64,000 bases of DNA, from assembly GCF_900169365.1 (NCBI RefSeq), contig NZ_FXZH01000005.1, positions 124,001 to 188,000 on the forward strand. Reading direction: 5' to 3'. Under the pieces are notes generated by a model that worked only from the letters and a program-made list of their open reading frames with translations, ran no database searches and had not been told where the DNA came from. Origin of the DNA: Brevibacterium sp. 239c. Its GTDB lineage: Bacteria > Actinomycetota > Actinomycetes > Actinomycetales > Brevibacteriaceae. The translations under genes were made by a program, and so were the position numbers. Shown here piece after piece: positions 1 through 7,982 of this stretch; position 1 is the stretch's first letter, and the number at the start of each line of letters is the position of its first letter.

Positions 1-832
1 CCGGCACTAGGGCCGGTGAGACCGAGGCCCGTATCGTCACCGGTGCTTGGGCTCGCCGTGCCCACCAGCTGGGTTCGACGCCCGGCATCGCACCGGGGTT
101 GGCGTCGATGATCTGCCGTGTTCGGGACTCGACCGACTCAGGGAGTCCTTCGACCATCACGACGGTCGTTGCCGCTACACCCGGCGAGCGGTCGATTTCG
201 ACTGCCGCCGGGGCCACCTGGGATCCGATGCTGGAAAGCGCAGCCTCGGCGCCGGGGATCTCGACGAAGCCCTGAGTCTGCGGTTTCGGGTAGAGCCGAA
301 TCGCAGCACTGGCGATGATGCCCAACGTGCCCCAGGACCCGGTCATGAGTTTGGCGAGGTCGTAGCCGGCGACATTTTTCACTACCTTGCCTCCGGCCTT
401 CGCGATCGTGCCGTCGGCGAGGACGACGGTGACGCCGAGGACGACTTCACGCAGCGGCAGGCGGCCGATGCGGCGGGGCCCGACGGCACGGGTGGCGATG
501 GCTCCGCCCAGGGTTGAACCGGAGTCGGTGCGGTCGGCTGGAAAGTCTGAGAGGAGCTCCTGGTCTCCGGTTTCGGCGACTCGGGTCAGCTCAGCGACCG
601 TGGCACCTGCTCCGGCGACGAGGATGAGGTCTCCGGGAGAGTGTTCGGTGACCTGGTTGAGGCCTCCCATGTCGAGGAGAAGCCCCGGAGTCTTACCCGG
701 CGGGTGATCAGCAAGTGCGGTTCCACCACCGTAGACGCCGATGGTGCGTAAGTCTCGGTGCGCGGCGGCCACGAGTTCGGAGAGCTCTTCAACGCTGTCG
801 GGTCGAGCGAGCCTGGGCAGTTCCTCGGTCAA
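1..832 (-). CDS. glcE: Glycolate oxidase subunit GlcE-like FAD-binding oxidoreductase (partial, 3' end outside window)
   Basis: Conceptual translation of the minus strand gives a continuous frame of 277 codons that runs off the left edge. It shows an FAD_binding_4 (PCMH-type) fold: GVYGGGTALAD near residue 35, a GSTLGGAIATRAVGPRRIG stretch near residue 105 and GKVVKNVAGYDLAKLM near residue 145, which is characteristic of GlcE. GlcE is the second FAD-type subunit of glycolate oxidase, working with GlcD and the Fe-S protein GlcF to oxidise glycolate to glyoxylate. The proposed start is TTG at 832, overlapping the TGA of glcD as TTGA, so the two genes are translationally coupled. No earlier in-frame start fits better. 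The C-terminus and any glcF lie beyond the window. The function rests on motifs plus the adjacent glcD. Confidence 0.85.
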   Translation of the reverse strand, partial: MTEELPRLARPDSVEELSELVAAAHRDLRTIGVYGGGTALADHPPGKTPGLLLDMGGLNQVTEHSPGDLILVAGAGATVAELTRVAETGDQELLSDFPADRTDSGSTLGGAIATRAVGPRRIGRLPLREVVLGVTVVLADGTIAKAGGKVVKNVAGYDLAKLMTGSWGTLGIIASAAIRLYPKPQTQGFVEIPGAEAALSSIGSQVAPAAVEIDRSPGVAATTVVMVEGLPESVESRTRQIIDANPGAMPGVEPSWWARRAQAPVTIRASVSPALVP

Positions 833-2295
833 AACAGCTCCGCCTTTCCTGCTGCCTGAAGTGGGTGTTCCCCCGATGTTCGCCGAGGTGGTTCCCCGCA
901 CAGTCGAGGAGTCGGGAAGATCTTTCCCGGGTTGGACAGATAGTCCGGGTCGAAGGCACAGCGCAGGATCTGCATCGTGTCGAGGTCCTCATTGGTGAAC
1001 ATCCGCGGCATGAATTTCGCCTTGTCGGAGCCGACCCCGTGTTCCCCGGTGATCGAACCGCCTTCGCTCAGGCACAGGTCGAGGATCCGCCCCGAGGCGG
1101 TCTCGGCCAGTTCGGTCTGGCCCTCGATGCTGCCGTCGAAGAGCACGAGCGGGTGCAGGTTGCCGTCTCCGGCGTGGAAGACGTTGGCCACGCGCACACC
1201 GCATTCCTCAGCGATCGTCGAAATCGAGGCCAGCACAGGCCCGAGCCGTGAGCGTGGGATCACCCCGTCCTGGACGATGTAGTCGGGGCTGATGCGACCG
1301 ACAGCGGCGAAGGCCGATTTCCGGCCCTTCCAGATCAGACCGCGTTCGACATCGTCGACGGCAACGCGAACCTCGCCGGCCCCGTGGTCCTTGGCCCGGG
1401 CGATGACGGTCTCGCGTTCGAGATCGACGTCGATGGCAGGGCCATCGAGTTCGACGACGAGGACAGCACCGGCACCCTCTGGGTAGTTACACGCCACGGC
1501 CTTCTCTGCGGCCTCGATGGCCAGGGCGTCCATCATCTCGATGGCGGCGGGCATGATCCCCGCGGAGATGATGTCGCTGACCGCCTCTCCTGCCGCATCG
1601 GTCGACTCGAACCCGATGAGCAGCGTCTCCACCGCTTCGGGCAGCCGGGTCAGACGCACGGTCACCTCGGTGACGATGCCCAGCGTCCCCTCTGATCCGC
1701 AGAGCACACCGAGGAGGTCATAGCCGGGATATTCGGGAGCATCTCCCCCGATCTCGACGATGTCACCCTGGGCGGTGACCAGGGTGAGGCCGGTGACGTG
1801 GTTGGTGGTGAACCCGTATTTGAGGCAGTGGGCACCGCCGGAGTTCTCAGCGACGTTGCCGCCGATCGAGCACACGCTCTGACTCGAAGGGTCCGGGGCG
1901 AAGTAGTAGCCGTGCGGGTTGGCCTCATTGGAGAGATTGAGGTTGATGACCCCGGGCTGCACGATGGCGCGCTGGGCCAGCGGATCGATATCGAGGATGT
2001 CTCGCATCGTCGACATGACGATGAGCACGCCCTCGGCGTGCGGTTGGGCACCACCGGAGAGTCCGGTGCCCGAACCCCGGGCGACGAAGGGGACAGCGAA
2101 CTCGTGACAGGCACGCACGGCAACGGCCACCTCGGCGGTGGAGGTGACGCGGATGACCAGGGCCGGGACGGTCCTGTGCACGGCCAGACCATCGCACTCA
2201 TAGGTTTTGCGTTCGTTCTCGTCGGTGACGATCGCCCCTGGTGGCAAATGCGGTTCGATCCGTGTGAGAACCGAGTCGACTCTGCTCTTGTCCAC
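829..2295 (-). CDS. glcD: Glycolate oxidase subunit GlcD / FAD-linked oxidase
   Basis: A 488-residue protein with the N-terminal FAD_binding_4 domain (VARGSGTGLSGGAQPHAEGV near residue 72; NSGGAHCLKYGFTTNHVTG near residue 130) and the C-terminal FAD-oxidase_C domain ending with the typical SITGEHGVGSDKAKFMPRMF box. Length and motifs match the catalytic subunit GlcD, which oxidises glycolate or a related 2-hydroxy acid. D-lactate dehydrogenases share the fold and cannot be excluded from sequence alone. The start is GTG at 2295, chosen because GGAGG lies six bases upstream. The stop overlaps the glcE start, so glcDE is one transcription unit. The malate synthase gene just upstream on the same strand supports a glycolate-to-malate pathway. 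Confidence 0.85.
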   Translation of the reverse strand: MDKSRVDSVLTRIEPHLPPGAIVTDENERKTYECDGLAVHRTVPALVIRVTSTAEVAVAVRACHEFAVPFVARGSGTGLSGGAQPHAEGVLIVMSTMRDILDIDPLAQRAIVQPGVINLNLSNEANPHGYYFAPDPSSQSVCSIGGNVAENSGGAHCLKYGFTTNHVTGLTLVTAQGDIVEIGGDAPEYPGYDLLGVLCGSEGTLGIVTEVTVRLTRLPEAVETLLIGFESTDAAGEAVSDIISAGIMPAAIEMMDALAIEAAEKAVACNYPEGAGAVLVVELDGPAIDVDLERETVIARAKDHGAGEVRVAVDDVERGLIWKGRKSAFAAVGRISPDYIVQDGVIPRSRLGPVLASISTIAEECGVRVANVFHAGDGNLHPLVLFDGSIEGQTELAETASGRILDLCLSEGGSITGEHGVGSDKAKFMPRMFTNEDLDTMQILRCAFDPDYLSNPGKIFPTPRLCGEPPRRTSGEHPLQAAGKAELF

Positions 2296-2332
2296 TTACG
2301 CCTCCTTGCGTCAATGATGTCGAGCTTAGCGA

Positions 2333-2380
2333 AGAACGCCGCCGAAAATGTGCCAAGGAGCACATTTTCGACGGCGTTCT
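2333..2380 (-). terminator. Long hairpin between aceB and glcD
   Basis: Arms 2333-2353 and 2360-2380 are 21 nt with one mismatch and flank a 6-nt loop. The hairpin lies 66 bp downstream of the aceB stop and 38 bp upstream of glcD, so it probably terminates or attenuates transcription from aceB. There is no long U-run, so a processing or REP-like role is also possible. Confidence 0.6.
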
Positions 2381-2445
2381 TACGTGGTGAGACTCCTGAA
2401 CCGTGCCGACTCAGGGCTTTAGTTCAGCCCACAGGCGCGCGCAGA

Positions 2446-4050
2446 TCAGGGCATGCGGGCGTAGGCCGGCAGCGTCAGGAAGTCGACGTACTCGTCTGCG
2501 ACGGCCACGGACAGGAATGTGTCGGTGGCATCCTTCCAATCCGCCTGCTCACCCGGAAGCTTCGCAACCTCTTCGGTCACGACCTGGCGCACGAAGTCAG
2601 CTGTGACGGTGACTCCGGTGTCGAGTTCGACTCCGGCGTCCATCCACTGCCAGACCTGGGACCTGGAGATCTCAGCGGTCGCGGCATCTTCCATGAGTCC
2701 GTTGATGGCGACGGCGCCGTTTCCTTCCAACCAGGCGCGCAGGTACTGGATGCCGACGGAGACGTTGATCCGCAGACCCTGCTCCGTCATCGATCCTGGG
2801 GTCGACTTGACGTCGAGGAGATCGGCTGCAGTCACGGACACATCGTCGCGCTTGTTCTCGATCTGGTTGGCGTTGGCACCCAGCGTCTCGGTGAAGACCT
2901 CCTTGCACAGTGCGACCATGCCGGGGTGGGCCACCCAGGAGCCGTCGAAGCCCTTGCCGGCCTCACGGGACTTGTCCTCGCGGACCTTGTTGAATGCGGC
3001 CTCGTTCGCCTCCGGATCCTTCGCGGGCACGAAGGCGGACATGCCGCCGATGGCGTGCGCGCCGCGCTTGTGGCAGGTGTGAACGAGGAGCTCGGTGTAG
3101 GCACGCATGAACGGCACCGTCATCGTCACGTCAGAACGGTCGGGCAGCAGGAAGTCAGCACCGCGGGCGCGGAAGTTCTTGATCACGGAGAAGATGTAGT
3201 CCCAGCGGCCGGCGTTGAGACCCGAGGAGTGCTCGCGCAGCTCGTAGAGGATCTCTTCCATCTCGAAGGCCGCAGGGTAGGTCTCGATGAGCACGGTGGC
3301 GCGGATGGTCCCACGGTCAAGACCGAAGGAGTCCTCTGCATGGTCGAATACCTGGTTCCACAGACGAGCTTCGAGATGGGATTCCATCTTCGGGAGGTAG
3401 AAGTACGGGCCCTTGCCCTTTTCGATCTGAAGCTGTCCGGCGGTGGCGAAGTAGAGCGCGAAGTCGACGAGCGAGCCGGATGTCTCCTCGCCGTCGACGA
3501 GGATGTGCTTCTCCGGCATGTGCCAGCCGCGGGGACGGACGACGATGGTCGGCAGCTCCTCGTCGGGGGCCAGGGTGTAGCTCTTGCCCTCGGGCGAGGT
3601 GAAGTCGATCTCGCGGTTGAGTGCGTCGAGCAGGTTGAGCTGTCCGCCGATGACCGAATCCCACTGTGGGGTGTTCGCATCCTCCTGGTCAGCCAGCCAC
3701 ACCTTGGCCCCGGAGTTCAGGGCGTTGATCGTCATCTTCTTGTACGTCGGTCCGGTCATCTCCACGCGCCGGTCCTCGAGACCGGGTGCCGGTGGTGCGA
3801 CCTGCCAGCTGGGATCGTTGCGGATCTCGGCGGTCTCCGGGAGGAAGTCGAGGTCAGCGCCGGCGGCAATCTGAGCCTGGCGCTCCTTGCGAGCCTCCAA
3901 TCGTTCGAGGCGGGTGCCGTTGAACTTCCGGTTCAGCTCGACGATGAGCTCGAGAGCTTTGGGGGTGAGTACCTTCTCTGCCCCGTCCGGCAGTTCGCCG
4001 GTAATCTCCATGCCTTCTGGAATGTTCAGATTCTCGATATGAGCAGTCAT
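2446..4050 (-). CDS. aceB: Malate synthase A
   Basis: A 534-residue protein, the usual length for the malate synthase A isoform. It condenses glyoxylate with acetyl-CoA to give malate in the cytoplasm (glyoxylate cycle). Visible landmarks are VRPRGWHMPEKHILVDGE near residue 170, a YLPKMESHLEARLWNQVF stretch near residue 220, LIETYPAAFEMEEILYELRE near residue 255 and the acetyl-CoA/active-site region GGMSAFVPAKD followed by GFDGSWVAHPGMV. The ATG at 4050 has AAGGAG eight bases upstream. The gene stands alone but lies immediately upstream of glcDE on the same strand, which fits glycolate use. The upstream region has palindromes (4070-4085, 4124-4138) suggestive of dedicated control. No isocitrate lyase gene is present in the window. 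Confidence 0.95.
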   Translation of the reverse strand: MTAHIENLNIPEGMEITGELPDGAEKVLTPKALELIVELNRKFNGTRLERLEARKERQAQIAAGADLDFLPETAEIRNDPSWQVAPPAPGLEDRRVEMTGPTYKKMTINALNSGAKVWLADQEDANTPQWDSVIGGQLNLLDALNREIDFTSPEGKSYTLAPDEELPTIVVRPRGWHMPEKHILVDGEETSGSLVDFALYFATAGQLQIEKGKGPYFYLPKMESHLEARLWNQVFDHAEDSFGLDRGTIRATVLIETYPAAFEMEEILYELREHSSGLNAGRWDYIFSVIKNFRARGADFLLPDRSDVTMTVPFMRAYTELLVHTCHKRGAHAIGGMSAFVPAKDPEANEAAFNKVREDKSREAGKGFDGSWVAHPGMVALCKEVFTETLGANANQIENKRDDVSVTAADLLDVKSTPGSMTEQGLRINVSVGIQYLRAWLEGNGAVAINGLMEDAATAEISRSQVWQWMDAGVELDTGVTVTADFVRQVVTEEVAKLPGEQADWKDATDTFLSVAVADEYVDFLTLPAYARMP

Positions 4051-4069
4051 CCGTGGTTCTCCTTAGTCG

Positions 4070-4085
4070 GCACTTTCACTAGTGC
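4070..4085 (-). promoter_or_regulatory. Inverted repeat in the aceB leader
   Basis: GCACT and AGTGC flank a 6-nt spacer, 20-35 bp upstream of the aceB start. It may be an operator or a small leader hairpin. No factor can be assigned. Confidence 0.3.
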
Positions 4086-4123
4086 ATCGCTTGTCGCTGG
4101 CAACGGGGTTTGGCCTGCAAAAC

Positions 4124-4138
4124 TTTCACATCGTGAAA
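4124..4138 (-). promoter_or_regulatory. Candidate aceB operator palindrome
   Basis: TTTCAC-ATC-GTGAAA is a perfect 6-bp-arm palindrome about 75 bp upstream of aceB. On the aceB strand it runs straight into AAAGTTTTGCA, which loosely resembles the RamB box known upstream of glyoxylate-cycle genes in Corynebacterium. Binding by RamB or an IclR-type factor is inference only. Confidence 0.35.
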
Positions 4139-4279
4139 TTTATTGTTCACACAACGAAAAGAATAGGAGGTGACGCACCTCTCGTCAAACCCTTCCCTCG
4201 TTCTGAGACACCACCAGAAGTGCCCGGGCTCACTCTTCGAGCGGGGCGGCCTGACTCCTTCGAGACTAACGCGCGGCCT

Positions 4280-4343
4280 CGATCAATGCGAAGCCCGTTT
4301 TTATCGTCGCCGGGGACGGTGAAAACGAGCTTCGCATTGATCG
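4280..4343. terminator. 29-bp-arm hairpin downstream of rnj
   Basis: Arms 4280-4308 and 4315-4343 match over 29 nt with three mismatches, each of which would be a G-U wobble on one strand, around a 6-nt loop. Its size exceeds a normal terminator. It could be a REP-like element or a transcription barrier between aceB promoter sequences and rnj. Confidence 0.5.
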
Positions 4344-4419
4344 GGGGCAGAGACAGACGAGTTGGCGGTGATCGACGACAGAGACTTCGAGGCCGTGGGG
4401 CCAAGGCCCCGCAGATACG

Positions 4420-4467
4420 ACTTCGCCCGCGATGCGCCCTCCTTCGAGGGTGCACCGCGGGCGAAGT
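4420..4467 (-). terminator. Hairpin 3' of rnj
   Basis: Arms 4420-4441 and 4446-4467 pair over 22 nt with two mismatches and a CTTC/GAAG tetraloop. It starts 51 bp after the rnj stop codon and is the most likely rnj terminator. Confidence 0.65.
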
Positions 4468-4487
4468 GTCTGAACTCACACGAGAGT

Positions 4488-4515
4488 ACTCAGCGAAGCG
4501 AACTCAGCGAAGCGA
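4488..4515. repeat. 14-bp tandem repeat at the rnj 3' end
   Basis: ACTCAGCGAAGCGA occurs twice head to tail, and a third, diverged start (ACTCAG) covers the rnj stop codon. Each unit therefore carries a TGA in the rnj direction. This looks like local slippage duplication of the stop region. Confidence 0.6.
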
Positions 4516-4517
4516 AC

Positions 4518-6206
4518 TCAGACGATGACGACCATGGGGACGATCATCGGCTTGCGACGCAGCTTCGAGGACGCCCAACGTCCCACAGTGCGGCGCACAA
4601 CCTGCTGCAGCTGGTACTGGTCGGTGTTGCCGTCCTTGAGCGCATCTTCGACGGCCTTCGTGACCTTCGGCATGATGGAGTCGAAAACGGAATCGGATTC
4701 GGCCACACCGCGGGCGTGGATCTCGGGCCCGGCGATGAGGGACTTCGACTGGCTGTTGATGGCCATGAAGATCGTGACGAAGCCTTCGCCGGAGAGCACG
4801 AGACGGTCCTTGAGATCCGCCTCGGTGATCTCACCGACGGAGGAGCCGTCAACGAAGACGAAGTTGCAGTCCACTGCACCGACGACCTCGGCGTGACCGT
4901 CCTTGAGGTCGACGACCCAACCGTCGTCGGCAAGGACGATGTTGTCCGGATTCACCCCGGTCGCCTCGGCATGCCTGGCATTGGCCAGCATGTGTCGCCA
5001 TTCGCCGTGGACGGGCATGACTCCGCGGGGCTTGACGATGTTGTAGCAGTAGAGCAGCTCGCCGCCGGACGCGTGGCCGGAGACGTGGATCTTGGCGTCT
5101 GCCTTCGAGATGACATTGGCACCCAGCTTCATCAGCCCGTTGATGACCTTGAACACGGAGTTCTCGTTGCCGGGGATGAGTGAGGAGGCCAGGATGACGG
5201 TGTCACCGTCGCCCACCTCGACGCGGTGGCTGCGGTTGGCCATGCGCGAGAGCGCGGCCATCGGCTCACCCTGCGAACCGGTGCACATGAGCACGACCTG
5301 GTCATCGGGGAGTTTGTCGACCTCTTTGATGTCGATGAGGGCACCGCGTGGGACCTCAAGGTAGCCGAGATCTTCCGCGATCTTCATGTTGCGCACCATC
5401 GACCGGCCGACGAGCGCGACCTTGCGACCGTGCGCGTCAGCGGCGTTGAGCACCTGCTGGACACGGTGGATGTGTGAGGAGAATGAGGCGACGATGATCC
5501 GACGCTCGGCGTGACCGAAGAGGTTCTCGAGAACCGGTCCGATGTCCTTCTCCAGGGCGGTGAACCCGGGGACCTCGGCGTTCGTCGAGTCCGTCATGAA
5601 CAGGTCGACACCTTCCTCGCCGAGGCGGGCGAAGGCACGCAGGTCCGTGATGCGGCCGTCGAGAGGCAGCTGGTCCATCTTGAAGTCGCCGGTGTGGAGG
5701 ATGTTTCCTGCGCCGGTGCGGATGAAGACCGCGAGCGCGTCGGGAATCGAGTGGTTGACGGCGACGAACTCAAGGTCGAAGGGACCGAGCTGGTCGAGGT
5801 CGTCTTCCTTGACCACGCGGGTGATCGGCTTGATCCGGTGTTCCTTGAGCTTGGCCTCGATGAGCGCGATCGTCAGCTTCGAACCGAGGATCGGGATATC
5901 GGCCTTGCGACGCAGCAGGTAGGGCACGGCACCGATGTGGTCTTCGTGGCCGTGGGTCAGAACGAGGCCGACGATGTCGTCGAGACGGTCATCGAGGTAG
6001 GCGAAATCGGGAAGGATGAGGTCGACGCCGGGCTGGTCCTCTTCGGGGAAGAGGACGCCGCAGTCCACAATGAGCAGCTTGCCGTGGTATTCGAACACGG
6101 TCATGTTGCGACCGACTTCGCCGAGGCCGCCGAGTGCGACGATGCGGACGGCCTCTGCGTCCATCTTCGGCGGAAGCTTCAATTCTTGAGTCAATGCATT
6201 ATTCAC
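4518..6206 (-). CDS. rnj: Ribonuclease J
   Basis: Metallo-beta-lactamase/beta-CASP ribonuclease of about 562 residues. It acts in mRNA decay and rRNA maturation as a 5'-3' exo- and endonuclease. The zinc motif THGHEDHIGAVPYLL lies near residue 80, the metal-binding HTGDFKMDQLP near residue 175, the beta-CASP motifs SFSSHIHRVQQV and VSGHASGGEL further on, then the C-terminal RNase J domain. GTG at 6206 is preferred because an AGGAG lies 11 bases upstream. GTG at 6218 would sit directly on that site. The start overlaps the dapA 3' end by 8 bp, so translation is probably coupled. The dapA-rnj pair is conserved in actinobacteria (M. tuberculosis Rv2753c-Rv2752c). Confidence 0.93.
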   Translation of the reverse strand: MNNALTQELKLPPKMDAEAVRIVALGGLGEVGRNMTVFEYHGKLLIVDCGVLFPEEDQPGVDLILPDFAYLDDRLDDIVGLVLTHGHEDHIGAVPYLLRRKADIPILGSKLTIALIEAKLKEHRIKPITRVVKEDDLDQLGPFDLEFVAVNHSIPDALAVFIRTGAGNILHTGDFKMDQLPLDGRITDLRAFARLGEEGVDLFMTDSTNAEVPGFTALEKDIGPVLENLFGHAERRIIVASFSSHIHRVQQVLNAADAHGRKVALVGRSMVRNMKIAEDLGYLEVPRGALIDIKEVDKLPDDQVVLMCTGSQGEPMAALSRMANRSHRVEVGDGDTVILASSLIPGNENSVFKVINGLMKLGANVISKADAKIHVSGHASGGELLYCYNIVKPRGVMPVHGEWRHMLANARHAEATGVNPDNIVLADDGWVVDLKDGHAEVVGAVDCNFVFVDGSSVGEITEADLKDRLVLSGEGFVTIFMAINSQSKSLIAGPEIHARGVAESDSVFDSIMPKVTKAVEDALKDGNTDQYQLQQVVRRTVGRWASSKLRRKPMIVPMVVIV

Positions 6207-7122
6207 TGAGGTAACCACTCCTGGTCAATTGGGCGGTCACGAGCGCCATCTGCTCTTCATCTGCTGGGAGCAGCGGCATTCGTGTTCCGCGGTTGTCAAG
6301 TATTCCTTGGGCCTGCAATGCGGCCTTCGCCGAGGTGACTCCCGGCATGTGATTCATGAGCGCGTCGACCATGTCCGCCGTTTCATGGGCGATCGCGCGA
6401 GCGGTGGTGAGGTCGTTGTTCGCCACGGCCTCGACCATGTCGGCAAACCGTGGTGTGCAGACGTGGCCAGCAACGGAGACGACGCCCAGGGCGCCGAGTG
6501 CCAGCAGCGGAAGGTTGAGTGCGTCTTCGCCCGAATAGTAGACGAGGGAGCTGCGGTTCATCACCTGCGCGGAGGCGAAGAGGTCGCCCTTGGCGTCCTT
6601 GACCGCGAGGATGTTGGGGTGATCGGCCAACCCGAGGAGAGTTTCCGTGCGGATGGGCACGCCCGATCGTCCTGGGATGTCATAGAGCATGACGGGAAGA
6701 TCGGTGGAGTCCGCGGCCGCGCACATGTGGGCGGCGATGGCCGGCTGTGTCGGCTTCGAGTAGTAGGGGGTGACGATGAGGATGCCATCGGCACCGGCTG
6801 CTGCCGAACGCTTGGACAGGTCAATGGTATGCGAAGTGACGTTGTTGCCGGTGCCCGCGATGATCTTCGCCCGGTTGCCGATGACGCCGCGCACGACCTT
6901 GAGCAGCTCGATCTTCTCGTCGTCGGTCGTCGTCGGTGATTCGCCGGTGGTTCCGGACACGACGAGCATGTTGTTGCCGAGGTCGACGAGATGGTTCGCT
7001 ACCTTCTCCACGGCAGGATAATCAATGGTTCCGTCGTCCTTGAACGGCGTCACCATCGCCGTGCCGACAGTACCGAACGCATCAATTGCAGCGGCCGCTG
7101 CGTTGTCACCGAGAATCGCCAT
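6199..7122 (-). CDS. dapA: 4-hydroxy-tetrahydrodipicolinate synthase
   Basis: A 307-residue class I aldolase. It condenses pyruvate with aspartate semialdehyde in the lysine/diaminopimelate pathway. Family signatures are present: GTAMVTPFKDDGTIDY near residue 20, VVSGTTGESPTTTDDEK near residue 54, IVTPYYSKPTQ near residue 115, LYDIPGRSGV near residue 147 with the conserved tyrosine, and the Schiff-base lysine in ILAVKDAKGDL near residue 175. The protein feeds peptidoglycan and lysine synthesis, and dapB lies about 4.7 kb away on the same strand. It overlaps rnj by 8 bp. Confidence 0.95.
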   Translation of the reverse strand: MAILGDNAAAAAIDAFGTVGTAMVTPFKDDGTIDYPAVEKVANHLVDLGNNMLVVSGTTGESPTTTDDEKIELLKVVRGVIGNRAKIIAGTGNNVTSHTIDLSKRSAAAGADGILIVTPYYSKPTQPAIAAHMCAAADSTDLPVMLYDIPGRSGVPIRTETLLGLADHPNILAVKDAKGDLFASAQVMNRSSLVYYSGEDALNLPLLALGALGVVSVAGHVCTPRFADMVEAVANNDLTTARAIAHETADMVDALMNHMPGVTSAKAALQAQGILDNRGTRMPLLPADEEQMALVTAQLTRSGYLSE

Positions 7123-7304
7123 ACGAAAAGGATACCGCGCACAGTCTTAGTCTGCGGCAGTGGCCGTGCGCGCGCCACCGGCGCATTTTCTGATCACCGC
7201 CTGCCACCCGTCGCCGCGCCCCGCTCATCGGCGGTGTGCGGGACGTTCACCCGGGGCGATCGGTGGTGTTTTCAGCACGAGAGACAGATCACATGGATCG
7301 GGCT

Positions 7305-7982
7305 TCAGAGGGTTGTGCTGGCGTATGCGCTGTTGGTGGCCCTGCCATGGACACCCAGCAGGCTCCTCGCGGTGAGTTCGAGGGAGTCTGCGATCCTCTC
7401 GGGTGTGACATCGCTGCGGCCGGCGGCCACCGCCATGTCGAAGCCGTCGATCGCTGCGATGAGAATGTCGACGATGAGATCCACTTCGGTGTGCGGGCTG
7501 AAACTTCCATCGTCGATGCCGGTTTCGATGAGGGTCCGAAAGTGGGCACGCCAGGTGTCGAAGACAGCGTCGGCGGAGTCGCGCAGATAGCCGTTGCGCG
7601 ACGAGGCGGCGATGAGCTCGAGCCACACCTGTGAGCGGCGTCTGAGGTCACCGATCCTCGGCACGGCCTGCAGACTCGCCTGCAGCGTCTCCCACGCTGT
7701 CCCCTGTCTCCTGGTGAGACCCGCGATGGCATCCTCCCGTGTGAGACCCGCGATGGCGTCGACGGTTGCGCTGCTGTGGGTCGAGAAGGCGTGGACGAGC
7801 AGTGACTCGCGGGATCCGAAATAGTACTGCAGGGTGCCCACAGACAGTCCTGCTGCCTCGGCGATGTCCTTCATCCGGACAGACTCGGGCCCCTGCGCAG
7901 CGATCTGGTCAAGGGCTGCTTCGAGGATCGCGGCGCGCCGGGCGTCGACTTCGGCCGTGGAGAACTGGGGACGTGGACTCAC
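7305..7982 (-). CDS. TetR-family transcriptional regulator
   Basis: A 225-residue protein with an N-terminal TetR helix-turn-helix (MKDIAEAAGLSVGTLQYYFGSRESL, split around residues 38-62) and a C-terminal ligand domain. GTG at 7982 overlaps the stop of the upstream oxidoreductase as GTGA, so the pair is co-translated and the regulator probably senses a substrate of that enzyme and controls their shared promoter. The ligand domain contains a 9-residue tandem repeat, DAIAGLTRE-DAIAGLTRR, near residue 75, encoded by a 27-bp duplication. Candidate operator: the TCATA/TATGA inverted repeat at 10035-10050. Confidence 0.88.
   Translation of the reverse strand: MSPRPQFSTAEVDARRAAILEAALDQIAAQGPESVRMKDIAEAAGLSVGTLQYYFGSRESLLVHAFSTHSSATVDAIAGLTREDAIAGLTRRQGTAWETLQASLQAVPRIGDLRRRSQVWLELIAASSRNGYLRDSADAVFDTWRAHFRTLIETGIDDGSFSPHTEVDLIVDILIAAIDGFDMAVAAGRSDVTPERIADSLELTARSLLGVHGRATNSAYASTTL
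7714..7757. repeat. Duplicated 17-bp block inside the TetR gene
   Basis: The 17 bases at 7714-7730 recur exactly at 7741-7757 with a 27-bp period, so the duplication keeps frame and gives two copies of DAIAGLTR. It is probably a recent tandem duplication in a helix of the ligand domain. Confidence 0.8.

Larger units (their letters stand above)
4051..4517. other. 467-bp intergenic region between rnj and aceB
   Basis: I see no gene here. The right-hand part nearest aceB holds the aceB leader and palindromes described separately. The remainder holds two long hairpins (4280-4343 and 4420-4467) and a 14-bp tandem repeat next to the rnj stop. Short ORFs here lack ribosome sites and look like noise. 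Confidence 0.6.

Noticed and set aside
1798..4173. 791-codon open frame on the plus strand
   Set aside because: It runs antisense to glcD and aceB, has no family motifs or ribosome site and arises from high GC in the third codon positions of the real genes.
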